Shown here piece after piece: positions 57,620 through 64,000 of a stretch of 64,000 nucleotides of DNA. Position numbers and translations under genes: made by a program. The DNA is taken from positions 1,550,001 through 1,614,000 of the forward strand of contig NZ_CP179868.1 in assembly GCF_051379705.1 (NCBI RefSeq), read 5' to 3'. Origin of the DNA: Ekhidna sp051379705. Its GTDB lineage: Bacteria > Bacteroidota > Bacteroidia > Cytophagales > Cyclobacteriaceae. The notes under the pieces are model-generated. The model did not search any database. It was not told the DNA's origin and saw only the letters and a list, made by a program, of their open reading frames with translations. Positions within the stretch are counted from its first letter, which is position 1; every line of letters begins with the position of its first letter.

Positions 57620-58141
57620 ATGAAGCAGGATGATTGCTACCAACTTGGGGAAGTAATCAAGACCCATGGTCTTACCGGAGAAGTTAGTATTTCATTAGAA
57701 GTTGACTATCCGGATGAATACAAAAATTTGGAATCAGTTTTTCTTGAACAACAAGGAAAGTTGGTTCCTTTTTTTATTGATACCATTCAAATCAATAAAA
57801 ACAAAGCACTCGTCAAGTTTGAAGATGTCGATTCAATTGACAATGCCAAGTCTCTGATTAAGTCAAAGCTATTTCTACCTCTGAATACTCTGCCCGAATT
57901 AGCGCCAGGTCAATACTATTTTCATGATTTAATAGGTTGCGAGATTTTTGAGGCTGATTTGAAGATTGGAGAAATCAAGGAAGTAGTCGATTTAAATGGG
58001 AATCAACTGCTAGTTGTTGATTTTAAAAGCAAAGAAATTCTCATTCCATTTAAAGATGAAATCCTTACCGATGTTGATACTAAAGCCAAAAAGGTCAAGG
58101 TAAGCCTCCCAGATGGACTGTTGGATCTATATAATGATTAA
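57620..58141 (+). CDS. rimM: 16S rRNA processing protein RimM
   Basis: RimM helps mature the 3' domain of the 30S subunit through contact with S19. The 173-aa protein has the N-terminal RimM domain (CYQLGEVIKTHGLTGEVSISLEVD, about 6-29) and the C-terminal PRC-barrel (YYFHDLIGCEIFEADLKIGEIKEVV, ILIPFKDEILTDVD). Length is normal. It starts 6 nt after rpsP and 9 nt before trmD, the conserved operon order. Confidence 0.93.
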   Translation: MKQDDCYQLGEVIKTHGLTGEVSISLEVDYPDEYKNLESVFLEQQGKLVPFFIDTIQINKNKALVKFEDVDSIDNAKSLIKSKLFLPLNTLPELAPGQYYFHDLIGCEIFEADLKIGEIKEVVDLNGNQLLVVDFKSKEILIPFKDEILTDVDTKAKKVKVSLPDGLLDLYND

Positions 58142-58150
58142 CTTCATCCT

Positions 58151-58825
58151 ATGCGGATAGATATTATCACTTGTCTGCCGGATCTATTTGAAGGTCCACT
58201 CACCCAAAGCATCGTAAAGCGATCAATGGAAAAAGGGCTTGTTGAGCTGGAAATACACAACCTCAGAGACTATTCTACCAACAAGCATTTAAATGTTGAC
58301 GATTATGCCTTCGGCGGAGGTGCCGGGATGGTGTTGATGGTAGAGCCAATTGATAAATGTATCAGTGAGCTCAAATCTAAAAGGGCATATGATGAAGTGA
58401 TTTATTTAACTCCTGATGGTGAAACGTATAATCAGGGAATTGCAAATCAGCTCTCGCTAGAGCAAAACTTTATTTTCTTGTGCGGTCATTATAAAGGTGT
58501 AGACCAACGAGTAAGGGACCATCTTATTACGAAGGAAGTAAGTATTGGGGATTACGTTCTTTCCGGAGGTGAATTAGCAGCAATGGTACTTGCGGACTCA
58601 CTCATTAGACTGGTACCTGGAGTACTTAATGATGAAACATCTGCGTTATCTGATTCATTCCAGGACAACTTATTGGCGCCACCAGTATATACGCGCCCTG
58701 CCGAATACAAAGGATGGGAAGTTCCAAAGGTTCTTACCTCAGGTCATGAAGCCAAGATTGAAACATGGCGAAACGAACAAGCTCTGAAGCGAACGCAAAA
58801 TCGCAGACCTGATTTATTGGATTGA
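58151..58825 (+). CDS. trmD: tRNA (guanine37-N1)-methyltransferase
   Basis: TrmD methylates G37 next to the anticodon, preventing +1 frameshifting. The 224-aa SPOUT-fold enzyme has the trefoil-knot motifs YLTPDGETYNQGIANQLS, FLCGHYKGVDQRV and IGDYVLSGGELAAMVLADSL, which bind S-adenosylmethionine. Length is normal. In many bacteria rplS follows; here the next gene is an unrelated secreted lipoprotein preceded by its own operator-like palindrome, so the operon ends with trmD. Confidence 0.96.
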   Translation: MRIDIITCLPDLFEGPLTQSIVKRSMEKGLVELEIHNLRDYSTNKHLNVDDYAFGGGAGMVLMVEPIDKCISELKSKRAYDEVIYLTPDGETYNQGIANQLSLEQNFIFLCGHYKGVDQRVRDHLITKEVSIGDYVLSGGELAAMVLADSLIRLVPGVLNDETSALSDSFQDNLLAPPVYTRPAEYKGWEVPKVLTSGHEAKIETWRNEQALKRTQNRRPDLLD

Positions 58826-58844
58826 AAAGTTACCTGCCATATAA

Positions 58845-58866
58845 AAATACCCCTAAGTAGGTATTT
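58845..58866. promoter_or_regulatory. TACC-N8-GGTA palindrome, NarL-type site (58917 gene)
   Basis: The outer arms AAATACC and GGTATTT are perfect inverted repeats. The core TACCCCTAAGTAGGTA (58848-58863) is centred at 58855.5, exactly 31.5 bp before the first base of the -7-like element TGTATTTG (58887). It could also serve as a weak terminator of trmD, but the recurrence of the same spacing in two other promoters favours an operator. Confidence 0.6.
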
Positions 58867-58886
58867 TAATTAAATCATAGACTTGG

Positions 58887-58894
58887 TGTATTTG
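58887..58894 (+). promoter_or_regulatory. -7-like element of the 58917 gene
   Basis: TGTATTTG matches TAnnTTTG at seven of eight positions and ends 22 nt before the ATG. The TACC-N8-GGTA palindrome ends 23 nt upstream of it. Confidence 0.45.
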
Positions 58895-58916
58895 TAATAA
58901 CAAAACAAATACTGCC

Positions 58917-59768
58917 ATGAAGACACTTTACAATTCAATTAAATTATTGAGCTTATTACTCAGTATTTCAACGCTAATTTTTATCACTAGTTGCGGTGGA
59001 GATAGTGACCCTGCACCAACAGAGGTTGATCCGACTGATGCTGACGCACTTACTGGAGTCCTAGTCATACCTGGAAGTCAGAATGTAAGTGGACAGCCAC
59101 CTGCTCCAAGTACAGATACAGATGCTCCAACGGTATCCAATAATCAAACCTCTGCAACTGTAGTTTCAGACAACACACTTTATCTCCCTTTCAATTTTGA
59201 TTCCACTCAAGGATATGGAGGATGCTATGTGCAAGTAAATGGGGCATCTAGTTTTTTCAATATTCCTGATGGAACGACCGCAACGGATGGTCTGCTTGTA
59301 GTGCCAGTAGGAATTCCTGCTAGTGTACAAGAAGGAGATTTTTGTCTTACTTATTGCATTTACGACAACAGTGGCCGGGTAAGTAACTTGTTGACAACCT
59401 GTGTTACGGTAGGTCCGATTCAGGAATGTCCGGCATTTACAAGTGGTAGCGATGGACTTACTATTGCGACTTATGACTTAGGAGACTCTCCTGGTACTGC
59501 CACGATCACTTATGACATGTATTCAATTCAAGATCGTGTTGATGTATTCTACAATAATCAATGGGTTGGAGGTTCTGGGTCCAGCATTAGTAGCACGTCA
59601 TTTCCTCCTGTGAGCAGCTGTGGGGATGGACAAAATGGATATGTAAGCGGTACTGGCACTGTCGATGTGAACTACAATCCAGCTACGGCAAGAACAGTAA
59701 CGGTGTACATGAGCGGATGCATTGGCGGTGGAACAGCTTGGGATCTTGACGTGAGCTGCCCTCAATAA
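58917..59768 (+). CDS. Secreted lipoprotein with two beta domains
   Basis: The 283-aa protein has a lipoprotein signal (lipobox FITSC), an Asp/Pro/Thr-rich linker, and two beta-rich domains. The second (about 180-283, PGTATITYDMYSIQDRVDVFYNNQWVGGSGSSIS) resembles lectin- or adhesin-like modules of Bacteroidota surface proteins. Six to eight cysteines in the folded part (CYVQV, CLTYC, TTCVTV, ECPAF, SSCGDG, SGCIGG, SCPQ) imply disulfides. Function is unknown. Its promoter carries the same palindrome and spacing as module B next door, so it is a likely output gene. A terminator follows. Confidence 0.82.
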   Translation: MKTLYNSIKLLSLLLSISTLIFITSCGGDSDPAPTEVDPTDADALTGVLVIPGSQNVSGQPPAPSTDTDAPTVSNNQTSATVVSDNTLYLPFNFDSTQGYGGCYVQVNGASSFFNIPDGTTATDGLLVVPVGIPASVQEGDFCLTYCIYDNSGRVSNLLTTCVTVGPIQECPAFTSGSDGLTIATYDLGDSPGTATITYDMYSIQDRVDVFYNNQWVGGSGSSISSTSFPPVSSCGDGQNGYVSGTGTVDVNYNPATARTVTVYMSGCIGGGTAWDLDVSCPQ

Positions 59769-59800
59769 ATTTATAAATAGTTACTAATTAATATAGTTAA

Positions 59801-59827
59801 AGCTTCCTCAGTTGAGGGAGCTTTTTT
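59801..59827 (+). terminator. Intrinsic terminator after the 58917 lipoprotein gene
   Basis: AGCTTCCTC and GAGGGAGCT form a 9-bp stem (one G-U pair), with an A-T pair inside giving loop AGTT or GT, followed by a run of T residues. It separates the lipoprotein gene from module B, which therefore has its own promoter. Confidence 0.85.
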
Positions 59828-59842
59828 TATGATTAAAACTTG

Positions 59843-59863
59843 AATACCCCTAGATAGGTATTT
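59843..59863. promoter_or_regulatory. TACC-N8-GGTA palindrome, NarL 7-2-7-like site (module B)
   Basis: The core is TACCCCT-AG-ATAGGTA (59845-59860). Both half-sites fit the published NarL heptamer TACYYMT in 7-2-7 arrangement. It is centred at 59852.5, exactly 31.5 bp before the first base of GATCTTTA (59884), a -7-like element. The regulator encoded at the end of the operon (61971) is the obvious candidate to bind it. Confidence 0.65.
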
Positions 59864-59883
59864 GGTAGGCAATGTATTTACCC

Positions 59884-59891
59884 GATCTTTA
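59884..59891 (+). promoter_or_regulatory. -7-like element of module B
   Basis: GATCTTTA is a weak match to TAnnTTTG but shares CCC-N-ATCTTTA with the OMP promoter on the minus strand at 20486-20496. The resemblance to the OMP promoter and the conserved distance to the palindrome are the only reasons for calling it. Confidence 0.35.
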
Positions 59892-59926
59892 AAGAAACCA
59901 AATAACTAAACCTAAACATTAGAGAA

Positions 59927-60568
59927 ATGAAAAAGCTATTTCTACCATTAATATGCATTCTAATCATGGCATCATCTTGCGTTCAAAAAAGCAAATACGA
60001 TGAATTAAGTAAGAAGTATGAAGAGTTAAAAGCAAACAATGAAAAATCAACATCTCAACTTTATGTAAAAAATTCGTTTGTGGACAGTTTATGTCAAACA
60101 CGTGATATAGACCCCGATGTAGGTTCTAGAATATCCTGGCAAATTGCTAAAGAAAAACTCGCTGAATACAAAAAAAAAATGAGAGAATTGGATCCAAGTT
60201 ATGACCCAAAAAATGATATATATGGCTATACCATTGGCTTAAATACGATTGAGAATTTAATGGAAGACATCAGTATCTATAATATCTTTTATGGCGAAAA
60301 TGATCCCAGAAGAATTACCGGACTAAGAGTTTATAAAGCTTGGACCATGGGCAAAGACCCTTATCAGGAAGTATTTTTAATTCCTGTAGTTAAAAATAAA
60401 GGGCTAAACATATACAATGTAGATCCTGACTATACTAAATCTAGTGATAGTGATTATGATGAGCTAGAAATGGGGTGGAATCAGTTTGTTTCTGAAAAAG
60501 GGGCCGAGTTAACTAGCATTGATCCCATTCTCAATACAAGTAAGCCTTGCCCCAATCTATGTGACTAA
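59927..60568 (+). CDS. Module B: lipoprotein ending in SKPCPNLCD
   Basis: This is the first gene of the second signalling module. The 213-aa protein has a lipoprotein signal (MKKLFLPLICILIMASSC), a short coiled coil (KYDELSKKYEELKANNEKS, about 22-40) and a folded domain shared with the module A lipoprotein: IYGYTIGLNTIENLMEDISIYN, then LRVYKAWTMG and VFLIPVVKNKGLNIYNVD. The last nine residues are SKPCPNLCD (205-213), matching SKPCPNACD of module A. The conserved paired cysteines at the very end could form a disulfide, bind metal, or be part of a peptide signal. Confidence 0.83.
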   Translation: MKKLFLPLICILIMASSCVQKSKYDELSKKYEELKANNEKSTSQLYVKNSFVDSLCQTRDIDPDVGSRISWQIAKEKLAEYKKKMRELDPSYDPKNDIYGYTIGLNTIENLMEDISIYNIFYGENDPRRITGLRVYKAWTMGKDPYQEVFLIPVVKNKGLNIYNVDPDYTKSSDSDYDELEMGWNQFVSEKGAELTSIDPILNTSKPCPNLCD

Positions 60569-60578
60569 TTAAAAGCAG

Positions 60579-61217
60579 ATGGTATACTTTCTTGTATATA
60601 CTTCAATCTTTTCACCATTAATCCCAATCACCTTGATTGGGATTAATTATAAAAAATTCTGGAACAGAACGCTCCTGCTTTTTGGCGCATTTACTATCAT
60701 GTCTTTTCTTACTGATTTAGCAACTATCACTGTTGTAAATGGAAATAATTATTTCTTTTTAAATATCTATGCTTTACTAGAATTCGCCCTAATAGGCCTA
60801 CTATTCCTCAGAATAATCAAGACTCGCCCAACACTAAACAAGCTGACATTTGCTGGATTTTACATGCTGACTCTGATTATCTTCCTCTATAACCCATATC
60901 AATTCAACGATATAGGTAGAGCAATAGAAGCAACCTACACTATAAGTCTTTCTATTATTTATTTTTATTCAATCTACACCAACTCTGAAAGTCTTTTCAT
61001 TGAAAAAAGCCCATTGTTTTGGCTTGTAGTTGGACTTTTTGTTTATTTCTCAGGAAGTCTATTCTCATTTCTCCTCAGCAATGAAATCTTAAAACAAGAA
61101 ATAATAATGCCCGATTATTCCTGGGCTTTTCACAACATGGCTAATATTGCAAAAAACGTTTTGTTTGCTGTGGGTTTTGGACTTCTCAAAAATGATACTT
61201 CAAGTGGAAAGCAATGA
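60579..61217 (+). CDS. Module B: polytopic membrane protein, putative receptor half
   Basis: This 212-aa protein has six to seven membrane segments with short loops. It is homologous to the module A protein at 25356-26021, most clearly in the segment FW-x4-GLFVYFSGSLFSFLLSN and in the final membrane segment that begins YSW and ends GLLK. It has no enzymatic motif. The kinase gene begins inside its last 26 nt, so the two proteins are made in linked amounts and probably form one receptor: membrane sensor plus separate kinase. Confidence 0.8.
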   Translation: MVYFLVYTSIFSPLIPITLIGINYKKFWNRTLLLFGAFTIMSFLTDLATITVVNGNNYFFLNIYALLEFALIGLLFLRIIKTRPTLNKLTFAGFYMLTLIIFLYNPYQFNDIGRAIEATYTISLSIIYFYSIYTNSESLFIEKSPLFWLVVGLFVYFSGSLFSFLLSNEILKQEIIMPDYSWAFHNMANIAKNVLFAVGFGLLKNDTSSGKQ

Positions 61218-61974
61218 AATAATATTAATTTTTGGCACCTTTGGAATGCTCCTAATGGCATTCTCTATCGTTCTATTCATCTATTTATACCAACGTAAAC
61301 TCATAAAGAAAAATCTAGAGAATCAGCAAATTCAGGACCTCCTCAGGGAGCAAGAAATAAAAGCTACATATGCACTACTTGAAGGGCAGGACAAGGAGAG
61401 AAAAAGGATTGCTGCAGAACTTCATGATAACCTTGGAAGCATATTAGTTACACTCAATATGTATGCAGACACACTGCAAACCAAAAAATCGGAAGACATC
61501 CCGGACCTAGCAAAGAAAATTTCAGAGGTGGCCCAGTTGGCTAACGAGGAAACAAGAAAAATCTCTCATAATTTGGACTCAGGACTCCTTTTACATTTTG
61601 GACTTGAGGCAGCTATTATGCAATTAACAGAGGCCGTCTCATCCGCAAAAAAAATTCAATTTCAGACGTCTATTCAAATTGAAAAAATATCCTCAGATAT
61701 TGGGCTGGAGATATACAGAGTCATTCAGGAATTAGTGAACAACACACTTAAGCATTCTAATTGCACCAAAGTCCATTTAGAGCTTTCACAAGTCAATCAT
61801 TCATTAAGCCTTATCTATGAGGACAATGGCATTGGTTTTAAAAAATCTAAAATAGTAGCTGGAATGGGGCTAAAAAACATTGAAAATCGAGCAAAAAAAC
61901 TCGACGGAGAATTGACTATCGACTCATCTCCCGGCAAAGGCAGCACATTCATCATCGAAATCGCACAAATATGA
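61192..61974 (+). CDS. Module B: one-TM sensor kinase (HisKA_3)
   Basis: The 260-aa kinase has one N-terminal membrane segment (about 9-33), a coiled-coil linker, HisKA_3 with phosphoacceptor His78 in ERKRIAAELHDNLGS, and HATPase_c with DNGIGFKKSKIVAGMGLKNIENRA. ATG 61192 is chosen because it gives the same size and overlap as the module A kinase; a frame from 61147 would overlap the membrane-protein gene by 71 nt. The protein has no sensor domain of its own. The response regulator gene overlaps by 4 nt (ATGA). Confidence 0.9.
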   Translation: MILQVESNEIILIFGTFGMLLMAFSIVLFIYLYQRKLIKKNLENQQIQDLLREQEIKATYALLEGQDKERKRIAAELHDNLGSILVTLNMYADTLQTKKSEDIPDLAKKISEVAQLANEETRKISHNLDSGLLLHFGLEAAIMQLTEAVSSAKKIQFQTSIQIEKISSDIGLEIYRVIQELVNNTLKHSNCTKVHLELSQVNHSLSLIYEDNGIGFKKSKIVAGMGLKNIENRAKKLDGELTIDSSPGKGSTFIIEIAQI

Positions 61975-62588
61975 GCCAGGTAAAAATATTGCTAGCAGAT
62001 GACCATCAAATCGTTATTGACGGACTTAAACTCGTCTTAAGCTCAAGGGAGGATTTTGAAGTGGTTGGAGAAGCTTCAAACGGGTTGGAAGTCCTTGATT
62101 TCCTATCAAAGAACTCAGCTCATATTGTGGTTCTCGACATTAACATGCCCGAAATGGACGGGATAAAATGTGCTAAAAAAATAAAGGCGCTATACCCAAA
62201 AACCAAGGTGATCATTTTGACAATGTATGCTCAAAAATCCTTTGTGGAGGAAATAATTAAAATTGGTATCGATGGTTGCTTACTCAAAAACAATACGGGA
62301 AAAGAGCTTTCTGATGCTATCGCCAGAGTACACAGTGGAAAATCCTATTATGATCAAATTCAAAACTTCAACAAAGATGATTCCGAAACAAAGGAGTACC
62401 CACTAAGTGAACGTGAAATAGAAATAATAAGAAAACTCGCCGATGGCATGACAAGTGCTCAAATCTCCGATGCTCTTTTCATCTCTGAGCATACGGTTAA
62501 GACTCATCGCAAGAATATCTTGAAAAAACTAAACATCCACAGCAGTTCAGAGCTCATTCAGTACGCCTTGAACCAAGGCGTCATCTAA
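61971..62588 (+). CDS. Module B: NarL/LuxR response regulator
   Basis: This 205-aa regulator has a receiver domain with Asp10/Asp11, phosphoacceptor Asp56 in VVLDINMPEMDG, and a Lys in CLLKNNTG. The LuxR helix-turn-helix is at about 140-200 (LSEREIEIIRKLADGMTSAQISDALFISEHTVKTHRKNILKKL). It overlaps the kinase gene by 4 nt, so the pair is cognate. As a NarL-class protein it would bind TACC-type heptamers, such as those in the palindromes at 59843 and 58845, so autoregulation is likely. Confidence 0.94.
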   Translation: MSQVKILLADDHQIVIDGLKLVLSSREDFEVVGEASNGLEVLDFLSKNSAHIVVLDINMPEMDGIKCAKKIKALYPKTKVIILTMYAQKSFVEEIIKIGIDGCLLKNNTGKELSDAIARVHSGKSYYDQIQNFNKDDSETKEYPLSEREIEIIRKLADGMTSAQISDALFISEHTVKTHRKNILKKLNIHSSSELIQYALNQGVI

Positions 62589-62596
62589 ATTAAGTA

Positions 62597-62604
62597 TACA
62601 TTTG
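62597..62604 (+). promoter_or_regulatory. -7 element of the M23-type gene
   Basis: TACATTTG matches TAnnTTTG exactly, 77 nt before ATG 62682 and just past the stop codon of the module B regulator. No terminator is visible between, so read-through from module B is also possible. Confidence 0.5.
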
Positions 62605-62652
62605 GTGAGCCCGCCACATTCTTAATTGCAAACAAGAACAATTGATTGCCTA

Positions 62653-62676
62653 TTTGGAATTGAAACCAATTCCAAA
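62653..62676 (+). promoter_or_regulatory. 10-bp hairpin just before the M23-type start codon
   Basis: TTTGGAATTG and CAATTCCAAA are perfect arms around AAAC. The hairpin ends 5 nt before ATG 62682, in the region where a ribosome would bind. It may affect translation or be a protein-binding site. Confidence 0.45.
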
Positions 62677-62681
62677 AGATC

Positions 62682-63980
62682 ATGATCAATAAGCAATCCA
62701 TTATTCTTTCCCTCATAATTTTGAATATTTCATGTTCCAATAAATCCGATGACAATGTAATCGCTGACTCAGATAGCGACGGAATAGAAGACATCCTTGA
62801 TAATTGTCCTAAAAGCTTCAACCCCGACCAAGAAGATCAGGATGATGACGGCATTGGGGACATCTGCGATGATAATAATAACATTTCAATCACCTCCTTT
62901 CCTCATATCTATGAGACTATTGTCCTCCAAAATCCTAATATGCCAGACATCGCAGATAAAAATTCAAATTATGATTTCGCTTTTCCTGTATTATCCGATA
63001 GTTGGACTTCCGAGTCCTATTCACAAGACGACCAAGCAGTAATCTGGATTGGTCAATATGGACTAAGATACTTATCGGGTAATGAGTCAACCAATCGACA
63101 AGACATGCATGGAGGAATGGATACAAATAAAAAGTTCATTTCAAATAATGTAAACTTTGACTGTGATGAGGGCTCACCAGCTTCTGTCTACAGCTTATGC
63201 GACGGAATGGTTTACGATTTCAGGTCTGAAAAGAATGATGTATATATAGAATGTGACCAGTTGCTTGAATATGCGGATGGAACAACATCAACCTTACGTA
63301 ATGTATATCGACATATGTCCTCTGTAAAAGCGGAGGTTCAAGTTACACAAGAGACCTACAGAATTGCCAAAGGGGAATATATAGGAGAAATGGGTTCCAA
63401 AGGAGCAAACAATTGCCATTTGCATCTTGACTTAAAGAATGAAGATCACTATTTGCACCCCGGCAGACTTTTTAATCCTAAAGCCTCTCCATATTACCAA
63501 GCACTCCAGAGTTCAACCGATGTAGACATACGAATGCTGGGCTTTTCCGAAAGTAACAATGAAGTATACTTTCGAATCGGAATTCGTGGTAATATACTTT
63601 CAGTGCTATCTATAAAAATTGAAAATGAAAAAATAGATCTATCGGAGACGCTTAATTTTGAAAAAAGACAGGAAATTGAGTCTACATCCGAAAGAGATAA
63701 CTCTGTATTTGACCACTGGTCAATTTTCGCATATCCGTTCAATGGCTTTGCTAATGCGCAAATTCGCTATGAGAATGTGAAAGACGATCTACCTGAAATC
63801 TATCCAGGAAGCAATAAGAGAGAGAAACCTTATCCAATAAGCTCAGAAGATCATACATTATATGGTGAAGCATCACTGGTTTATGATATTGTGGTAAACG
63901 ATGTGGGGAGAGATGTACTTTCCTATTTCAATATTCAAATATGTGACCTTTATGGAAATTGCATTTCCATAAAGGAATAA
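62682..63980 (+). CDS. M23-type metallopeptidase lipoprotein with thrombospondin type 3 repeats
   Basis: The 432-aa protein has a lipoprotein signal (lipobox NISC, Cys18). Residues about 29-66 are calcium-binding thrombospondin type 3 repeats (DSDSDGIEDILDNC, then DQDDDGIGDIC). The following domain has the M23 (LytM) signatures: H143-x3-D147 in HGGMD, YRHM at about 209-212, and H246-L-H248 in CHLHLDL. These are the zinc ligands and catalytic histidine of peptidoglycan endopeptidases. The C-terminal part (about 270-432) is an unrecognised beta-rich region. It may cut cell wall or glycine-rich peptides at the cell surface. Confidence 0.85.
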   Translation: MINKQSIILSLIILNISCSNKSDDNVIADSDSDGIEDILDNCPKSFNPDQEDQDDDGIGDICDDNNNISITSFPHIYETIVLQNPNMPDIADKNSNYDFAFPVLSDSWTSESYSQDDQAVIWIGQYGLRYLSGNESTNRQDMHGGMDTNKKFISNNVNFDCDEGSPASVYSLCDGMVYDFRSEKNDVYIECDQLLEYADGTTSTLRNVYRHMSSVKAEVQVTQETYRIAKGEYIGEMGSKGANNCHLHLDLKNEDHYLHPGRLFNPKASPYYQALQSSTDVDIRMLGFSESNNEVYFRIGIRGNILSVLSIKIENEKIDLSETLNFEKRQEIESTSERDNSVFDHWSIFAYPFNGFANAQIRYENVKDDLPEIYPGSNKREKPYPISSEDHTLYGEASLVYDIVVNDVGRDVLSYFNIQICDLYGNCISIKE

Positions 63981-64000
63981 TTCTATATTAATTATTTTTT

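Noticed and set aside
57095..57667. 190-codon minus-strand frame opposite rpsP
   Set aside because: It is Phe/Leu/Ser-rich because it is the complement of the Glu/Lys/Ala repeat, and it has no features of a real protein.
58153..58916. Expected rplS after trmD
   Set aside because: I looked for the usual fourth gene of the rpsP operon. There is none here; rplS is often elsewhere in Bacteroidota, so this is not reported as a finding.
1..64000. tRNA, rRNA, CRISPR array, transposase, integrase or phage genes
   Set aside because: I inspected the intergenic regions above about 75 bp and the protein set and saw no T-loop motifs, regularly spaced repeats, or mobile-element proteins other than the four-helix-bundle gene.

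Overview
The window looks like a chromosomal segment of a Bacteroidota bacterium, most likely a marine member of the Cytophagales. The support is low-to-moderate G+C, many -7 promoter elements of the TAnnTTTG type, few Shine-Dalgarno sequences, several TTG starts, and family choices typical of the phylum: a fused branched-chain 2-oxoacid dehydrogenase E1, a zinc-ribbon-less AccD, a CarB without the C-terminal regulatory domain, a DUF4834 protein, NqrF, S9 peptidases and a four-helix-bundle (S23-type) protein. I annotate 63 coding regions. I see no tRNA, rRNA, CRISPR array, insertion sequence or prophage.

Layout. 0-6.4 kb is a signalling block: a NarL-type regulator, a hybrid kinase, a degenerate regulator and a seven-PAS kinase. 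6.4-10.4 kb holds a structured intergenic region with an intrinsic terminator (candidate small RNA), then a three-gene ferric-iron ABC transporter. 10.5-18.5 kb holds a PspC protein, an arginase-like protein with altered metal ligands, nqrF, accD, a DUF4834 protein and carB. 18.7-28 kb carries phenylacetate-degradation genes (thiolase, paaY, paaZ, an enoyl-CoA hydratase) interleaved with a deoxynucleoside kinase and a four-gene signalling module on the minus strand. 28-44 kb contains hydrolases, an S9 peptidase, a Fic protein behind an operator-like repeat array, the fused E1, an exported aminotransferase, a 7TM kinase and a DUF885 protein. 44-48.5 kb contains an intradiol-dioxygenase-like lipoprotein, a YafY/WYL regulator and a GyrI-VOC-DUF1801 operon behind a palindrome. 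48.6-56.5 kb has a TPR kinase and the 2-oxoglutarate dehydrogenase genes odhA-odhB-lpdA, interrupted by a small four-helix-bundle gene. 56.8-58.8 kb is rpsP-rimM-trmD. 58.9-64 kb holds a secreted lipoprotein, a second copy of the four-gene signalling module, and an M23-type peptidase lipoprotein.

The most interesting system is that four-gene module, present twice: minus strand 23919-26550 and plus strand 59927-62588. Each copy encodes a lipoprotein with a C-terminal S-K-P-C-P-N-x-C-D motif, a polytopic membrane protein, a short one-TM HisKA_3 kinase whose gene overlaps it by about 30 nt, and a NarL/LuxR regulator. Upstream of the second module, of its neighbouring lipoprotein gene (58917) and of a distant outer-membrane protein gene (20457, minus), the sequence carries a palindrome TACC-N8-GGTA. 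In all three cases it is centred exactly 31.5 bp before the first base of a -7-like element. It resembles the NarL 7-2-7 site, so I infer a regulon of outer-envelope proteins controlled by a split membrane receptor.

A second theme is tight packing. Eight of ten convergent gene pairs overlap or lie within 6 bp of each other, two of them sharing a palindromic stop (CTAG, TTAA).
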